Made by a program: the position numbers and the translations under genes. From contig NZ_CP019335.1 in assembly GCF_002813915.1 (NCBI RefSeq), forward strand, positions 3,455,777 to 3,519,776: a stretch of 64,000 bases of DNA, in the 5' to 3' direction. The notes beneath the pieces were generated by a model. It was not told the DNA's origin. It worked only from the letters and a program-made list of their open reading frames with translations, and did no database searches. Positions 1 through 8,215 of the stretch are shown one piece after another. The DNA is from Tenacibaculum sp. SZ-18. Lineage in GTDB: Bacteria > Bacteroidota > Bacteroidia > Flavobacteriales > Flavobacteriaceae. The first letter of the stretch is position 1. Every line of letters begins with the position of its first letter.

Positions 1-141
1 ATAGTTTTCATTTTGCTCGTACTTTATAATCTCAACTTTTTCTGAAAACTCCATTTCAGATTGAGCGTAAATAAAACTCGACATAAAGACTAACGCTAAA
101 AATATCCTTTTCACTTTTGTATTAGTTTTTGATTGCAACAT
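1..141 (-). CDS. Secreted protein, N-terminal part only
   Basis: The minus strand opens with an ATG at 141 and stays open to the window edge (47 codons). After a short basic start comes a hydrophobic stretch (IFLALVFMSSFIYAQ) ending in a probable signal-peptidase I site after AQ, so the product is probably exported. Only the mature start (SEMEFSEKVEIIKYEQ) is visible and no family can be named. It lies downstream of gldD on the same strand. Confidence 0.6.
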   Translation of the reverse strand, partial: MLQSKTNTKVKRIFLALVFMSSFIYAQSEMEFSEKVEIIKYEQNENY

Positions 142-260
142 TTATATTGAACAAAATTATAATTTTAAACACGCAATTTTGATGAATTTCCCATACTTAA
201 AGTAAGGGATTTCCTTACTTTTCAATGACACATAAGAATTTTCTGTCTTGGAAGGGTAGA

Positions 261-815
261 TTACTCTTTCCACTGTAATGTTTCCATCATATGAATCATA
301 TCTTTTTTGATATAATCCACTGCTGGAAGTACACTATCATAGTTTGGTTTTGTATAGAAAAACAATGATGCTTTTAGAAAGTGTTTTACACTATCGGTTA
401 CATGAAATTGAACTTGGGAAGCGGCATTTCCGTGGATAAAAAACATTTTCCCAAACACTCTTTTTTGTTCATCAATGAAGTTTTCGGTATTAGAAATATT
501 ATCAGCTTTAATGGTATGTTCAAAAACCAATTTTTCTGCTTCCATTAATAATTCTTTCAAATTATCACTTACTGGCCTGTAGGTAATATCAACAGAGGCT
601 TTTAGTTTTGGGTATTTAATTTTTAACCAATTCTCAGGTAGTTCTTGTACATTACTTTCTGAGGAAATTTCAAATAAATAAGGTCTTTCCGATTCAAATA
701 CCTTGTACTTATTTTCTGGATAATTCAAACTTAAATAAGCCTTAGGTTTTGGAATAGTTTCACTACCGCAGCTAACAAAAGCCAACACCAAAAACATTAA
801 AACATACCTATACAT
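261..815 (-). CDS. gldD: Gliding motility lipoprotein GldD
   Basis: A 184-residue lipoprotein: signal peptide with lipobox FVSC at residues 13-16, then a soluble periplasmic domain. Length, the start of the mature part (GSETIPKPKAYLSLNYP) and position directly after gldE match flavobacterial GldD, which is needed for gliding motility and type IX secretion-linked surface functions. Its start overlaps the end of gldE by 8 nt, so the two are translationally coupled. The preceding order mutY-ssb-gldE-gldD is the usual one in Flavobacteriaceae. Confidence 0.9.
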   Translation of the reverse strand: MYRYVLMFLVLAFVSCGSETIPKPKAYLSLNYPENKYKVFESERPYLFEISSESNVQELPENWLKIKYPKLKASVDITYRPVSDNLKELLMEAEKLVFEHTIKADNISNTENFIDEQKRVFGKMFFIHGNAASQVQFHVTDSVKHFLKASLFFYTKPNYDSVLPAVDYIKKDMIHMMETLQWKE

Positions 816-2136
816 TTCTTGTAACTTTTACTTGTTTAATTCTTTTTCTATCAAGTGCTTCTATGGTAAAAACGTATTTTTTGAAGTTTATTTTCTCACC
901 TCTTCGAGGAAATTTTCCCGAAACCTCTAAAATAAATCCAGCTAATGTTTCACTTTCACCCTTTTCCTCTTCAAAAAGTGTTTCGTCTTCATCTAAAACC
1001 CTACATAAATCACGAATTGTAATTTTTCCCTCGAAAACAAAATTGTTTTCATCAATTTTAGAATACGTTAAATCATCATTATCAAACTCATCATTAATAT
1101 CTCCTACAATTTCCTCTATAACATCTTCAAGAGTTACAATCCCACTTGTACCTCCGTACTCATCAACTACTATAGCTAAATGGTTCTTTTTATCTTGAAA
1201 CTCCTTTAACAAATCATCAAGTTTCTTATTCTCCGGAACAAAAAACGGTTCTCTTAATAAACTCTTCCAATCAAAAGTTTTTTTATTCAAGTAAGCTAAT
1301 AAATCTTTGGCATACAATACCCCTACAATATTATCAATATTCTCGTGATAAACTGGGTTTCTAGAATAGCCATTTTCTAAAATAATTTTCAGAACCTCTT
1401 CATAAGGTGTATCATCAGATATTGCGCAAACATCTGTTCTTGGTTTCATTATTTGTACGGTTTCCGTATTACCAAAAGTTACTATTCCTTCAAGAATTTT
1501 TTGTTCATCTTTCGTTGTTGAATCTTCAGATGTTAATTCTAAAGCTTGTGACAATTTTTCTACAGAAAGATTGTTGTTTTTATTCCCTAATCTTCTTTCA
1601 ATACTATTGGTCAGTCCAATTAGAGGTTTACTTAACGGAGTTAACAAGGCATTTAAGAAATAAATTGGTCCCGACATTAAGTTAGCAAACAGTAAAGATT
1701 TTCTACTCGCATAAACTTTAGGTAAAACCTCACCAAACAATAGAATTAAAAAGGTGACTAATCCAACTTGAATGAAAACTTTAATGACTGAGGCCGGTAT
1801 AATTGTAAACCCTACATCAATTGAAAAATTAATCCCTCCGAACATAAAATCTTCCAACGAAGCAAAAATCAAGACAATTAAAATATTGATAAAGTTATTC
1901 GTTACCAGAATTGTACCTAATAACTTTTTGGGTTTTTCAAGAAGTTTTACAACAAGACTTTTTCCTTTGGTTTCTTCATTTAACTCATCTAAATCTGTTT
2001 GGGAAAGTGAAAAGAATGCAACTTCTGTTCCTGAAACTAATGCAGAGCATATAAGAAGAACAAACAATGCAATTAAACTCGATGTTGTTATAAATGTAGC
2101 GTTAGTTATGAATAAAAAATAGGGTTCTGGGTCCAA
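808..2136 (-). CDS. gldE: Gliding motility-associated protein GldE (CorC/HlyC family)
   Basis: A 442-residue membrane protein. The N-terminal third has several hydrophobic segments (roughly residues 15-40, 75-100, 120-145) typical of a CNNM/DUF21 transmembrane domain. A CBS-domain pair follows (about 215-345, with MKPRTDVCAI and VDEYGGTSGIVTLEDVIEE), then a C-terminal CorC/HlyC transporter-associated domain. In flavobacteria GldE sits next to GldD and supports gliding. It is in an operon with ssb and mutY upstream and overlaps gldD. Confidence 0.9.
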   Translation of the reverse strand: MDPEPYFLFITNATFITTSSLIALFVLLICSALVSGTEVAFFSLSQTDLDELNEETKGKSLVVKLLEKPKKLLGTILVTNNFINILIVLIFASLEDFMFGGINFSIDVGFTIIPASVIKVFIQVGLVTFLILLFGEVLPKVYASRKSLLFANLMSGPIYFLNALLTPLSKPLIGLTNSIERRLGNKNNNLSVEKLSQALELTSEDSTTKDEQKILEGIVTFGNTETVQIMKPRTDVCAISDDTPYEEVLKIILENGYSRNPVYHENIDNIVGVLYAKDLLAYLNKKTFDWKSLLREPFFVPENKKLDDLLKEFQDKKNHLAIVVDEYGGTSGIVTLEDVIEEIVGDINDEFDNDDLTYSKIDENNFVFEGKITIRDLCRVLDEDETLFEEEKGESETLAGFILEVSGKFPRRGEKINFKKYVFTIEALDRKRIKQVKVTRNV

Positions 2137-2155
2137 ATTCTAAATTTTAATTAAA

Positions 2156-2587
2156 CTAAAATGGTAAATCGTCCTCTTCCTCTTTTACAGCAGAAGGATT
2201 CGTATTTTGAATCGGTTGTGCCTGATTCATGTTAGAAGGGGAATTAAGTTCTTTTTTCGTCGAAAGGAAAGTCATTTCTTGAACCTGAATCTCTGTAGAA
2301 TATCTTTTTTGACCATCTACTTCATATTGTCGGTTTTTGATTCTTCCTTCTAAATATACTTTATCTCCTTTGGTTAAATATTTTTCGCAGATTTCAGCTA
2401 GTTTATTTCGTACTACAATATTGTGCCAATCCGTATTGGTTACTCTTTCACCTGTTTGACGATTGGTATATGTCTCATTCGTCGCTAATGGAAATCTTCC
2501 AATTGCATTTCCTCCTTCAAAATAATGCATTTTAATTTCGTCTCCTAAATGACCGATTAAAATTACCTTATTGATTGTTCCTGACAT
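2156..2587 (-). CDS. ssb: Single-stranded DNA-binding protein
   Basis: A 143-residue SSB: N-terminal OB fold (MSGTINKVILIGHLG to about residue 108), a Q/N/P-rich linker, and the acidic C-terminal tip EEEDDLPF that recruits repair and replication partners. The ATG at 2587 is preferred over an in-frame codon 24 nt upstream because SSB proteins begin directly with the (M)xGxxNKVILIG strand. Lies between mutY and gldE on the minus strand. Confidence 0.95.
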   Translation of the reverse strand: MSGTINKVILIGHLGDEIKMHYFEGGNAIGRFPLATNETYTNRQTGERVTNTDWHNIVVRNKLAEICEKYLTKGDKVYLEGRIKNRQYEVDGQKRYSTEIQVQEMTFLSTKKELNSPSNMNQAQPIQNTNPSAVKEEEDDLPF

Positions 2588-2625
2588 ATTTTTACTATTG
2601 TGTAATTTCAAATATACAAATTAAG

Positions 2626-3669
2626 TTATTTCGTTTTTGTATAATCCTTTAAAAAATTGCTGATCAAAACTGAGGTAGGATATTCATCAATTTTTTTCCA
2701 AGGAATAAAATCTCCCTGCATCTTATTTATATTCACAATCCAAAATTTTGTATATAAATGCTGATGTGATAATTTATGTATTACTTCCTTTTGGTTGAAT
2801 AATGAAACCTCCGCATTGTTAGGAATAAGAGAAATAAAATCTTCATTCGAGACTAATTCGTCAATACTAACACTATTTTTACTTTCTATCAAAGGAAACT
2901 GATACAAGCCTTGCCAAATTCCTTTTCCTGTTCGTTCAGAAAAAATAGTTTCATCTTTATCTGTAACGATGACCAAATAATTAAAGAACCTCTTTTTTAC
3001 TTTTATTTTTTTTAGCTTCACTGGAAGATCTCCAACAATGTTCTTTTCGAAAGCAACACAATTACTAGCAAGTGGACATTCATTACAAAGTGGAATTTGA
3101 GGTTTACAATGTAAAGCACCAAAATCCATAATAGCTTGATTATATCTTCCTGGTTCTTCCTCCTGAATAATAGACTGCGCAAGTACTTTAAACTCTTTTA
3201 TTCCTTTCGTGGTATTTATAGGTTTATCAATTCCAAAAAACCTTGATAATACTCGATAAACGTTTCCGTCTACAACGGCAGCTGGTTCATCAAAACAAAT
3301 GGATGCAATAGCCGAAGCTGTATAATCGCCTACTCCTTTTAATTTTAGCAGCCCTTCATATGTTTCTGGAAAAACTCCTTTTAATTCATTCGCTACATAC
3401 TTTGCAGTAAAATGTAAATTACGCGCTCGTGAGTAATATCCAAGTCCTTGCCATAGTTTTAGCACCTCACTCTCTTCAGCTGCTGCCAAGTCGAAAACAG
3501 TAGGGAAAGCCTCAGTAAACTTCAAAAAATAAGGTAGACCTTGAGCAACTCGTGTTTGTTGTAATATAATTTCGCTTAACCAAATTTCGTATGGATTTCT
3601 CACTTTTCTCCAAGGAAGCTCTCTATTATTTTTTAAATACCAGTTTATCAAAGTTTTATAAAAAAACAT
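2626..3669 (-). CDS. mutY: A/G-specific adenine DNA glycosylase MutY
   Basis: 347 residues. N-terminal HhH-GPD domain with the catalytic Glu in SEIILQQTRV and catalytic Asp in PAAVVDGNVYRVLSRF; 4Fe-4S cluster cysteines in CKPQIPLCNECPLASNC; C-terminal NUDIX-like domain that recognises 8-oxoG (about 225-340). It removes adenine mispaired with 8-oxoguanine. First gene of the mutY-ssb-gldE-gldD run and divergent from hup. Confidence 0.95.
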   Translation of the reverse strand: MFFYKTLINWYLKNNRELPWRKVRNPYEIWLSEIILQQTRVAQGLPYFLKFTEAFPTVFDLAAAEESEVLKLWQGLGYYSRARNLHFTAKYVANELKGVFPETYEGLLKLKGVGDYTASAIASICFDEPAAVVDGNVYRVLSRFFGIDKPINTTKGIKEFKVLAQSIIQEEEPGRYNQAIMDFGALHCKPQIPLCNECPLASNCVAFEKNIVGDLPVKLKKIKVKKRFFNYLVIVTDKDETIFSERTGKGIWQGLYQFPLIESKNSVSIDELVSNEDFISLIPNNAEVSLFNQKEVIHKLSHQHLYTKFWIVNINKMQGDFIPWKKIDEYPTSVLISNFLKDYTKTK

Positions 3670-3753
3670 TTCTTAAATTTAGGAATTCGAAAATACAGCA
3701 ATTAATTTATACTTTTTTTAAGAACAATTATTTTACGAATTGATTAATTATCA

Positions 3754-3761
3754 TATATTTG
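3754..3761 (+). promoter_or_regulatory. Probable -7 element of the hup promoter
   Basis: TATATTTG fits the Bacteroidota -7 consensus TAnnTTTG and lies 44 nt before the hup start codon. I do not see a clear -33 TTTG at the right spacing, so this is a partial promoter call. Confidence 0.45.
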
Positions 3762-3804
3762 CACGCTCGTAAAAACAAAATATCACAAATAAAATATATA
3801 TATA

Positions 3805-4095
3805 ATGACAAAAGCAGATATCGTATCGAAGATTTCAGACAAAACAGGAATAGAGAAAGCTGATGTTTTAGCAACTGTAGAGGCATTTATGACTGAAGTT
3901 AAAGATTCATTAGAAAGTGGAGATAATGTATATTTAAGAGGCTTTGGAAGCTTCATCATCAAAACGAGAGCTGAAAAAACTGGTAGAAACATTTCAAAAA
4001 ATACAACTATCAAAATTCCTGCTCACAACATTCCAGCTTTTAAACCAGCTAAGACATTTACGGAAGGAGTAAAAGCTAAGGTTGCAGTTAAGTAA
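3805..4095 (+). CDS. hup: HU-family nucleoid DNA-binding protein
   Basis: A 96-residue HU/IHF-family protein. It has the helical dimerisation half (TKADIVSKISDKTGIEKADV), the GFGSF signature near residue 47, and the DNA-binding beta arm ending in PAHNIPAFKP. It bends and compacts DNA as a dimer. It stands alone with its own upstream promoter, divergent from mutY, followed by the mini basic protein. Confidence 0.95.
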   Translation: MTKADIVSKISDKTGIEKADVLATVEAFMTEVKDSLESGDNVYLRGFGSFIIKTRAEKTGRNISKNTTIKIPAHNIPAFKPAKTFTEGVKAKVAVK

Positions 4096-4142
4096 ACAAT
4101 ATTAACTCACTCTTATTAAAGAGTCTATAAAACATTATAACT

Positions 4143-4232
4143 ATGCCAAGTGGTAAAAAAAGAAAGAGAGCTAAGATCTCTACGCACAAAAGAAAAAAAA
4201 GAGCAAGAGCTAATCGTCACAAGAAAAAGTAA
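4143..4232 (+). CDS. AURKAIP1/COX24-domain mini basic protein (29 aa)
   Basis: ATG at 4143, TAA at 4230-4232, encoding 29 residues of which more than half are Lys or Arg (MPSGKKRKRAKISTHKRKKR and a NRHKKK tail). The THKRKKRxRxNRHK pattern is that of the AURKAIP1/COX24 domain; mitochondrial AURKAIP1 is the small-subunit ribosomal protein mS38, so a ribosome-associated role is likely (inference from family). It sits 47 nt after hup and is followed by a terminator. Confidence 0.85.
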   Translation: MPSGKKRKRAKISTHKRKKRARANRHKKK

Positions 4233-4253
4233 GTAGATATCTACTTACTTTTC
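4226..4253 (+). terminator. Rho-independent terminator after the mini basic protein
   Basis: AAGTAAGTAGAT/ATCTACTTACTT forms a near-perfect stem followed by TTCTC, directly overlapping the stop codon of the upstream gene. Confidence 0.75.
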
Positions 4254-4287
4254 TCTTGCTTAAGAAATACACCACGTTCTTTGAAAT

Positions 4288-4305
4288 TGAGGTTATTCAA
4301 CCTCA
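4288..4305 (+). other. Small inverted repeat in the rng leader
   Basis: TGAGGTT-attc-AACCTCA, a 7-bp stem with a 4-nt loop about 75 nt before rng. It could shape the rng mRNA leader; no further evidence. Confidence 0.35.
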
Positions 4306-4380
4306 TTGGTATTTTAAAATACCTGCTTCCAAAATCTTAATCAGTTTACATTCAAATATGTAAACATAAAATTTATTCAG

Positions 4381-5919
4381 ATGAAAACAGAATTAATAAT
4401 TCGTTCAAATTCTTCTGATATTGATTTTGCCTTGTTACGAGATGGTAGACTTGTTGAATTAAATAAAGAAACAAGCGACAATAAATTTTCAGTTGGAGAT
4501 ATATTCCTAGCCAAAATTGGGAAAGTAATGACTGGATTGAATGCCGCTTTTGTTAATGTTGGGTATCCTAAAGATGGATTTTTACATTATCATGATTTAG
4601 GACCACAAGTTTTATCATTAAGTAAATTTATAAAGAAAGTAAGCACAGGTAAATTTAAAGAGTTCACTTTAAAAAACTTCCGTTCCGAAGATGACATCGA
4701 CAAAAACGGAGGTATTAACGACGTACTAAAATCAGGTCAAAATTTATTAGTTCAAATCGTAAAAGAACCAATTTCTACTAAAGGCCCTAGAATTAGCTCA
4801 GAGCTTTCTATTGCTGGTAGATTTTTAGTTTTAGTTCCTTTTTCAAACAGAGTATCGGTTTCACAAAAAATTACCGATAATAAAGAAAAAGAACGTTTAA
4901 AGAAATTAGCAAAAAGTATTAAACCGAAAGGTTTCGGACTTATCTTACGCACGGTTGCTGAAGGAAAACGAGTAGCTGAATTAGATAAGGATTTACAAAA
5001 CTCATTAGACCGTTGGAAAACACTATGCAAACGCATTGCAAACACCAATACTCCAACAAAAGTATTAAGTGAGTTAGATAGAGCATCTTCGATTTTAAGA
5101 GATGTAATGAACGATTCTTTTACTAATATTATAACTAATGATGAGAGTTTAAAAATAGAAATAAAGGAATACTTACAAAAGATATATCCTGAAAAAGAAA
5201 ACATAGTTAAACTCCACAGATCTAACGTTCCTATTTTTGAGAAATACGGTATCGAAAGACAAATCAAAACATCTTTTGGTAGAACCGTTTCTATGAGTAA
5301 GGGTGCTTATTTGGTTATTGAGCATACAGAAGCTTTACACGTTATTGATGTAAACAGTGGTAACCGATCTAACAAGGCCAAAAATCAAGAAGAAACAGCG
5401 TTAGAAGTTAATTTAATTGCAGCTACAGAAATTGCTAGGCAATTACAATTAAGAGACATGGGTGGTATTATAGTGGTTGATTTCATAGATATGAAAACTG
5501 CTGAAAACAGGCAAAAACTATATCAACACCTTAAAGAAGCCATGTCTTTAGACAGAACTAAGCATAAAATACTTCCTCCAAGTAAATTTGGACTAGTACA
5601 AATTACACGTCAAAGAGTTAGACCTGAACTCGAAATAAAAACTCGTGAACCTAATCCTAATAAAGATGGTGAAGTTGAAGCTCCAATTGTATTAATCGAT
5701 AAAATTGAAGCTGAATTAGACCGTATTGTGAATAGTGATGTTCGGTATGAAGATATTACGTTAAATGTTCATCCATTTATTGCTGCATACTTAACTAAAA
5801 ACTTAAAGTCTATTCGCTTTCAGTGGTTACTTCGTCATAAAAGATGGATTAAAATTATACCTAGAGATGCTTATAAGTACTTACAATATCATTTTTCTTA
5901 TAGAAAGAAGAATAAGTAA
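4381..5919 (+). CDS. rng: Ribonuclease G/E family endoribonuclease
   Basis: 512 residues: N-terminal S1-like domain (about 35-130, with GLNAAFVNVG), then the RNase E/G catalytic core with the two metal-binding Asp motifs HVIDVNSGN (about 321-329) and VVDFIDM (about 365-371), and QITRQRVRPE near the end. It matures rRNA and degrades mRNA. The CxxC zinc-link motif that follows TRxR in E. coli RNase G/E is missing here (ELEIKTREPNPNKDG in its place). Followed by a terminator shared with the convergent patatin gene. Confidence 0.93.
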   Translation: MKTELIIRSNSSDIDFALLRDGRLVELNKETSDNKFSVGDIFLAKIGKVMTGLNAAFVNVGYPKDGFLHYHDLGPQVLSLSKFIKKVSTGKFKEFTLKNFRSEDDIDKNGGINDVLKSGQNLLVQIVKEPISTKGPRISSELSIAGRFLVLVPFSNRVSVSQKITDNKEKERLKKLAKSIKPKGFGLILRTVAEGKRVAELDKDLQNSLDRWKTLCKRIANTNTPTKVLSELDRASSILRDVMNDSFTNIITNDESLKIEIKEYLQKIYPEKENIVKLHRSNVPIFEKYGIERQIKTSFGRTVSMSKGAYLVIEHTEALHVIDVNSGNRSNKAKNQEETALEVNLIAATEIARQLQLRDMGGIIVVDFIDMKTAENRQKLYQHLKEAMSLDRTKHKILPPSKFGLVQITRQRVRPELEIKTREPNPNKDGEVEAPIVLIDKIEAELDRIVNSDVRYEDITLNVHPFIAAYLTKNLKSIRFQWLLRHKRWIKIIPRDAYKYLQYHFSYRKKNK

Positions 5920-5944
5920 TAAGGCATTTTCTTATTAAGAAATT

Positions 5945-5980
5945 AAATCCTGCTTGTTTCATTACAAGTAGGATTTTTTG
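5945..5980. terminator. Bidirectional terminator between rng and patatin gene
   Basis: ATCCTGCTTGT and ACAAGTAGGAT form an 11-bp stem (one G-U) around TTCATT, followed by TTTTTTG on the plus strand. The two flanking genes converge on it. Confidence 0.8.
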
Positions 5981-5982
5981 TT

Positions 5983-8211
5983 TTAAAACCAAAAGCCTAA
6001 ATTAAACAACCAAAAGCGATCATTATGATCAGGAGACCACGCATATTTCAACTCAATTGGCCCTAACAAAGTTTCTACACTATAACCAACAGCATAACCT
6101 GATTTAACCTCGTTTAATAATTCACCTCGATTTAAAACATTTTTTCCTATTCTTCCGTAGTTTGCCAAAACACCAAAATACTGTTTTTTAAAAAGTTTAT
6201 AACGAAAATGAAATTCGGACTTCAGAAATGATTGATCACTCAATGAGGATATATCATAACCATAAAACGGAACGAAGTTATTGATGTAATTTTGATTATT
6301 ACCTCCTAAACGATAATCAAAAATTTCAGAGTCTTCTTCACCTAAAGTAAAACCAGCTTCAGAAATAAACTCAAAGGTAAGCCGTTCCCAAAAAGTTTGA
6401 GCAAAACTTAATCTACCATCAATTTGAGAATATTGGTTAAAACCGATGCTTCCGGGCGCAAAATCATTTAAAGCATCGTTTCTATTAGACAATAAAAACC
6501 AACGAAACTTTGCATTGATTGAAAAGCCTTTTGTCGGAAGAGCAATTTTATCATGGGTATCAACATGTAAAAAAGCGAAAGGACTAAAGTAAATACTTTC
6601 GTCAAATATTGTTTCCTGATCATTCGTTAAAAATGTATCTGAGGAAACTTTAAGAGCCTTTAACTCAACGCCGGCTCCAAATGCTGTTTTTCTATTAAAA
6701 GTAGTTTGCAAATAGACCTTATTCGTAAAATCACGATAGGTTACATTAATTTTATTCAAGTTATTTTCGTTGAATAAAACTTCTGAATTAAACGAGTTGT
6801 ACCTAGAAGCAAATCCAAAACTTAATAGATCACCATTATCAATCAGATATTCTAAATCGTATCTAATTTTATCTCCTACTACAACATCGAAAGAAAGTTC
6901 ATCATTTTTAAAAGCTAACTTCTTATTGTTGTAGTTTAATAAAACCCCAGTCTTATAGAGATTGTCATAATGCAAACCAAAACTAAGAAACGATTTGATT
7001 TCATTTTCCTTGACGATAATATTTAATTTTTTTCCATGAAAAGAGCTTTCTAAACTATAATCAACTCGTTGAAAATTCTTAGTGGCAGTTAGCGCATTAA
7101 TTTTTTGGGAGATTTCTTTGTATGAAACTGAATCTCCTTCTTTCAAACGAAGTTTTCCTAAAAGATAACTCTGTGTATAATTTCTATTTCCTTTGAAAAC
7201 AATTCTATCAATTAGAAAACGTTTATTTCTTGACCTTTTTTCGATCAAACTGTTTACAATCTTATTTTTTTCTTGTTTATTGTTTTCTTGTTTTTTAGCT
7301 ATTTCCAAAAAAATATCTCTGAACTCTTTTGCTTTTCGTTCACCTTCTTTAAGAATCGCATCTTTATCATCAAAAGAAACCACACTATATCCTTTTATAT
7401 CAGGATGAATATGAACATCTAACTTTTTAATCTGCTCATCGGTCTTTCGATACATTTGAAAATTTACAATTTGACTCAATAAAGAAGCTACAGACGTCAG
7501 TTGATCTCTTTGTAATAAGGTTCCTTGAACATTGACACCAATGATAATGTCAACTCCTTTCTCCTTCATTATATCTACAGGGAAATTATTTGCTACACCA
7601 CCGTCAACAATTAATCTATTATTTACTTCAACAGGATTCAATAACGTTGGAAAAGAAGCTGTTGCTCTCAGCGCTAATGGTAAAGAACCATTTTCTAAAA
7701 CAACTTCTTCACCAGTTTCAATATCTGTACCGATACAATAAAAGGGAATTGGAAGTTTAGAAAAACTTGAAATTTCGTCTACTGGCGATAATATTTCTGT
7801 CAGTAAGTTTAATACATTCTGACCCTTAGATAACCCCAAGGGTAAACCAATATTTCCTCTATTCACTGGAAGTGTTACGGCTGTTTTTTCCATAAAAGCC
7901 TTCTCAAAATAAGTTTTTTCTTCTCTCGGAACATTATCTTGAATTACAGAGAAGAAATCAATCTCACGAATCAAAGTCTCAATTTGATCAGCCGAATATC
8001 CGGCACAGTACATTCCTCCAATTATAGCTCCCATGCTTGTACCACCAATGTAATCAATCTTTACATTCGCGTTTTCTAACTCTTTCAACACACCAATATG
8101 AGCAAATCCCTTTGCTCCACCTCCACTTAAAACCAAACCAACTTTTAGTCGATCTTGGGAAAATCCAACAAACAACCAAATACTAAAAACTAAGGTTAGT
8201 GTTTTTTTCAT
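5983..8211 (-). CDS. Patatin-like phospholipase with POTRA and outer-membrane barrel
   Basis: 742 residues from the ATG at 8211, which begins a clear signal peptide (MKKTLTLVFSIWLFVGFSQ). A patatin domain follows: oxyanion motif GGGAKG (about 30-35), nucleophile elbow GTSMG (Ser59), and the catalytic Asp in DGGVANNFP. A single POTRA-like domain (about 325-400, FLIDRIVFKGNRNYTQSYLL) and a BamA-like 16-strand-type barrel with terminal aromatic residue complete it. This is the PlpD/type Vd-like arrangement: a surface or periplasm-facing lipase on an outer-membrane barrel. An in-frame codon 66 nt upstream lies inside uvrC and is rejected. Four nt separate it from uvrC. Confidence 0.9.
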   Translation of the reverse strand: MKKTLTLVFSIWLFVGFSQDRLKVGLVLSGGGAKGFAHIGVLKELENANVKIDYIGGTSMGAIIGGMYCAGYSADQIETLIREIDFFSVIQDNVPREEKTYFEKAFMEKTAVTLPVNRGNIGLPLGLSKGQNVLNLLTEILSPVDEISSFSKLPIPFYCIGTDIETGEEVVLENGSLPLALRATASFPTLLNPVEVNNRLIVDGGVANNFPVDIMKEKGVDIIIGVNVQGTLLQRDQLTSVASLLSQIVNFQMYRKTDEQIKKLDVHIHPDIKGYSVVSFDDKDAILKEGERKAKEFRDIFLEIAKKQENNKQEKNKIVNSLIEKRSRNKRFLIDRIVFKGNRNYTQSYLLGKLRLKEGDSVSYKEISQKINALTATKNFQRVDYSLESSFHGKKLNIIVKENEIKSFLSFGLHYDNLYKTGVLLNYNNKKLAFKNDELSFDVVVGDKIRYDLEYLIDNGDLLSFGFASRYNSFNSEVLFNENNLNKINVTYRDFTNKVYLQTTFNRKTAFGAGVELKALKVSSDTFLTNDQETIFDESIYFSPFAFLHVDTHDKIALPTKGFSINAKFRWFLLSNRNDALNDFAPGSIGFNQYSQIDGRLSFAQTFWERLTFEFISEAGFTLGEEDSEIFDYRLGGNNQNYINNFVPFYGYDISSLSDQSFLKSEFHFRYKLFKKQYFGVLANYGRIGKNVLNRGELLNEVKSGYAVGYSVETLLGPIELKYAWSPDHNDRFWLFNLGFWF

Positions 8212-8215
8212 ACAG

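Noticed and set aside
863..2122. Plus-strand frames across gldE
   Set aside because: Antisense shadows of gldE, a clear CNNM/CBS protein.
4752..5267. Long minus-strand frame inside rng
   Set aside because: Shadow of the strong rng coding sequence; no start context or family resemblance.
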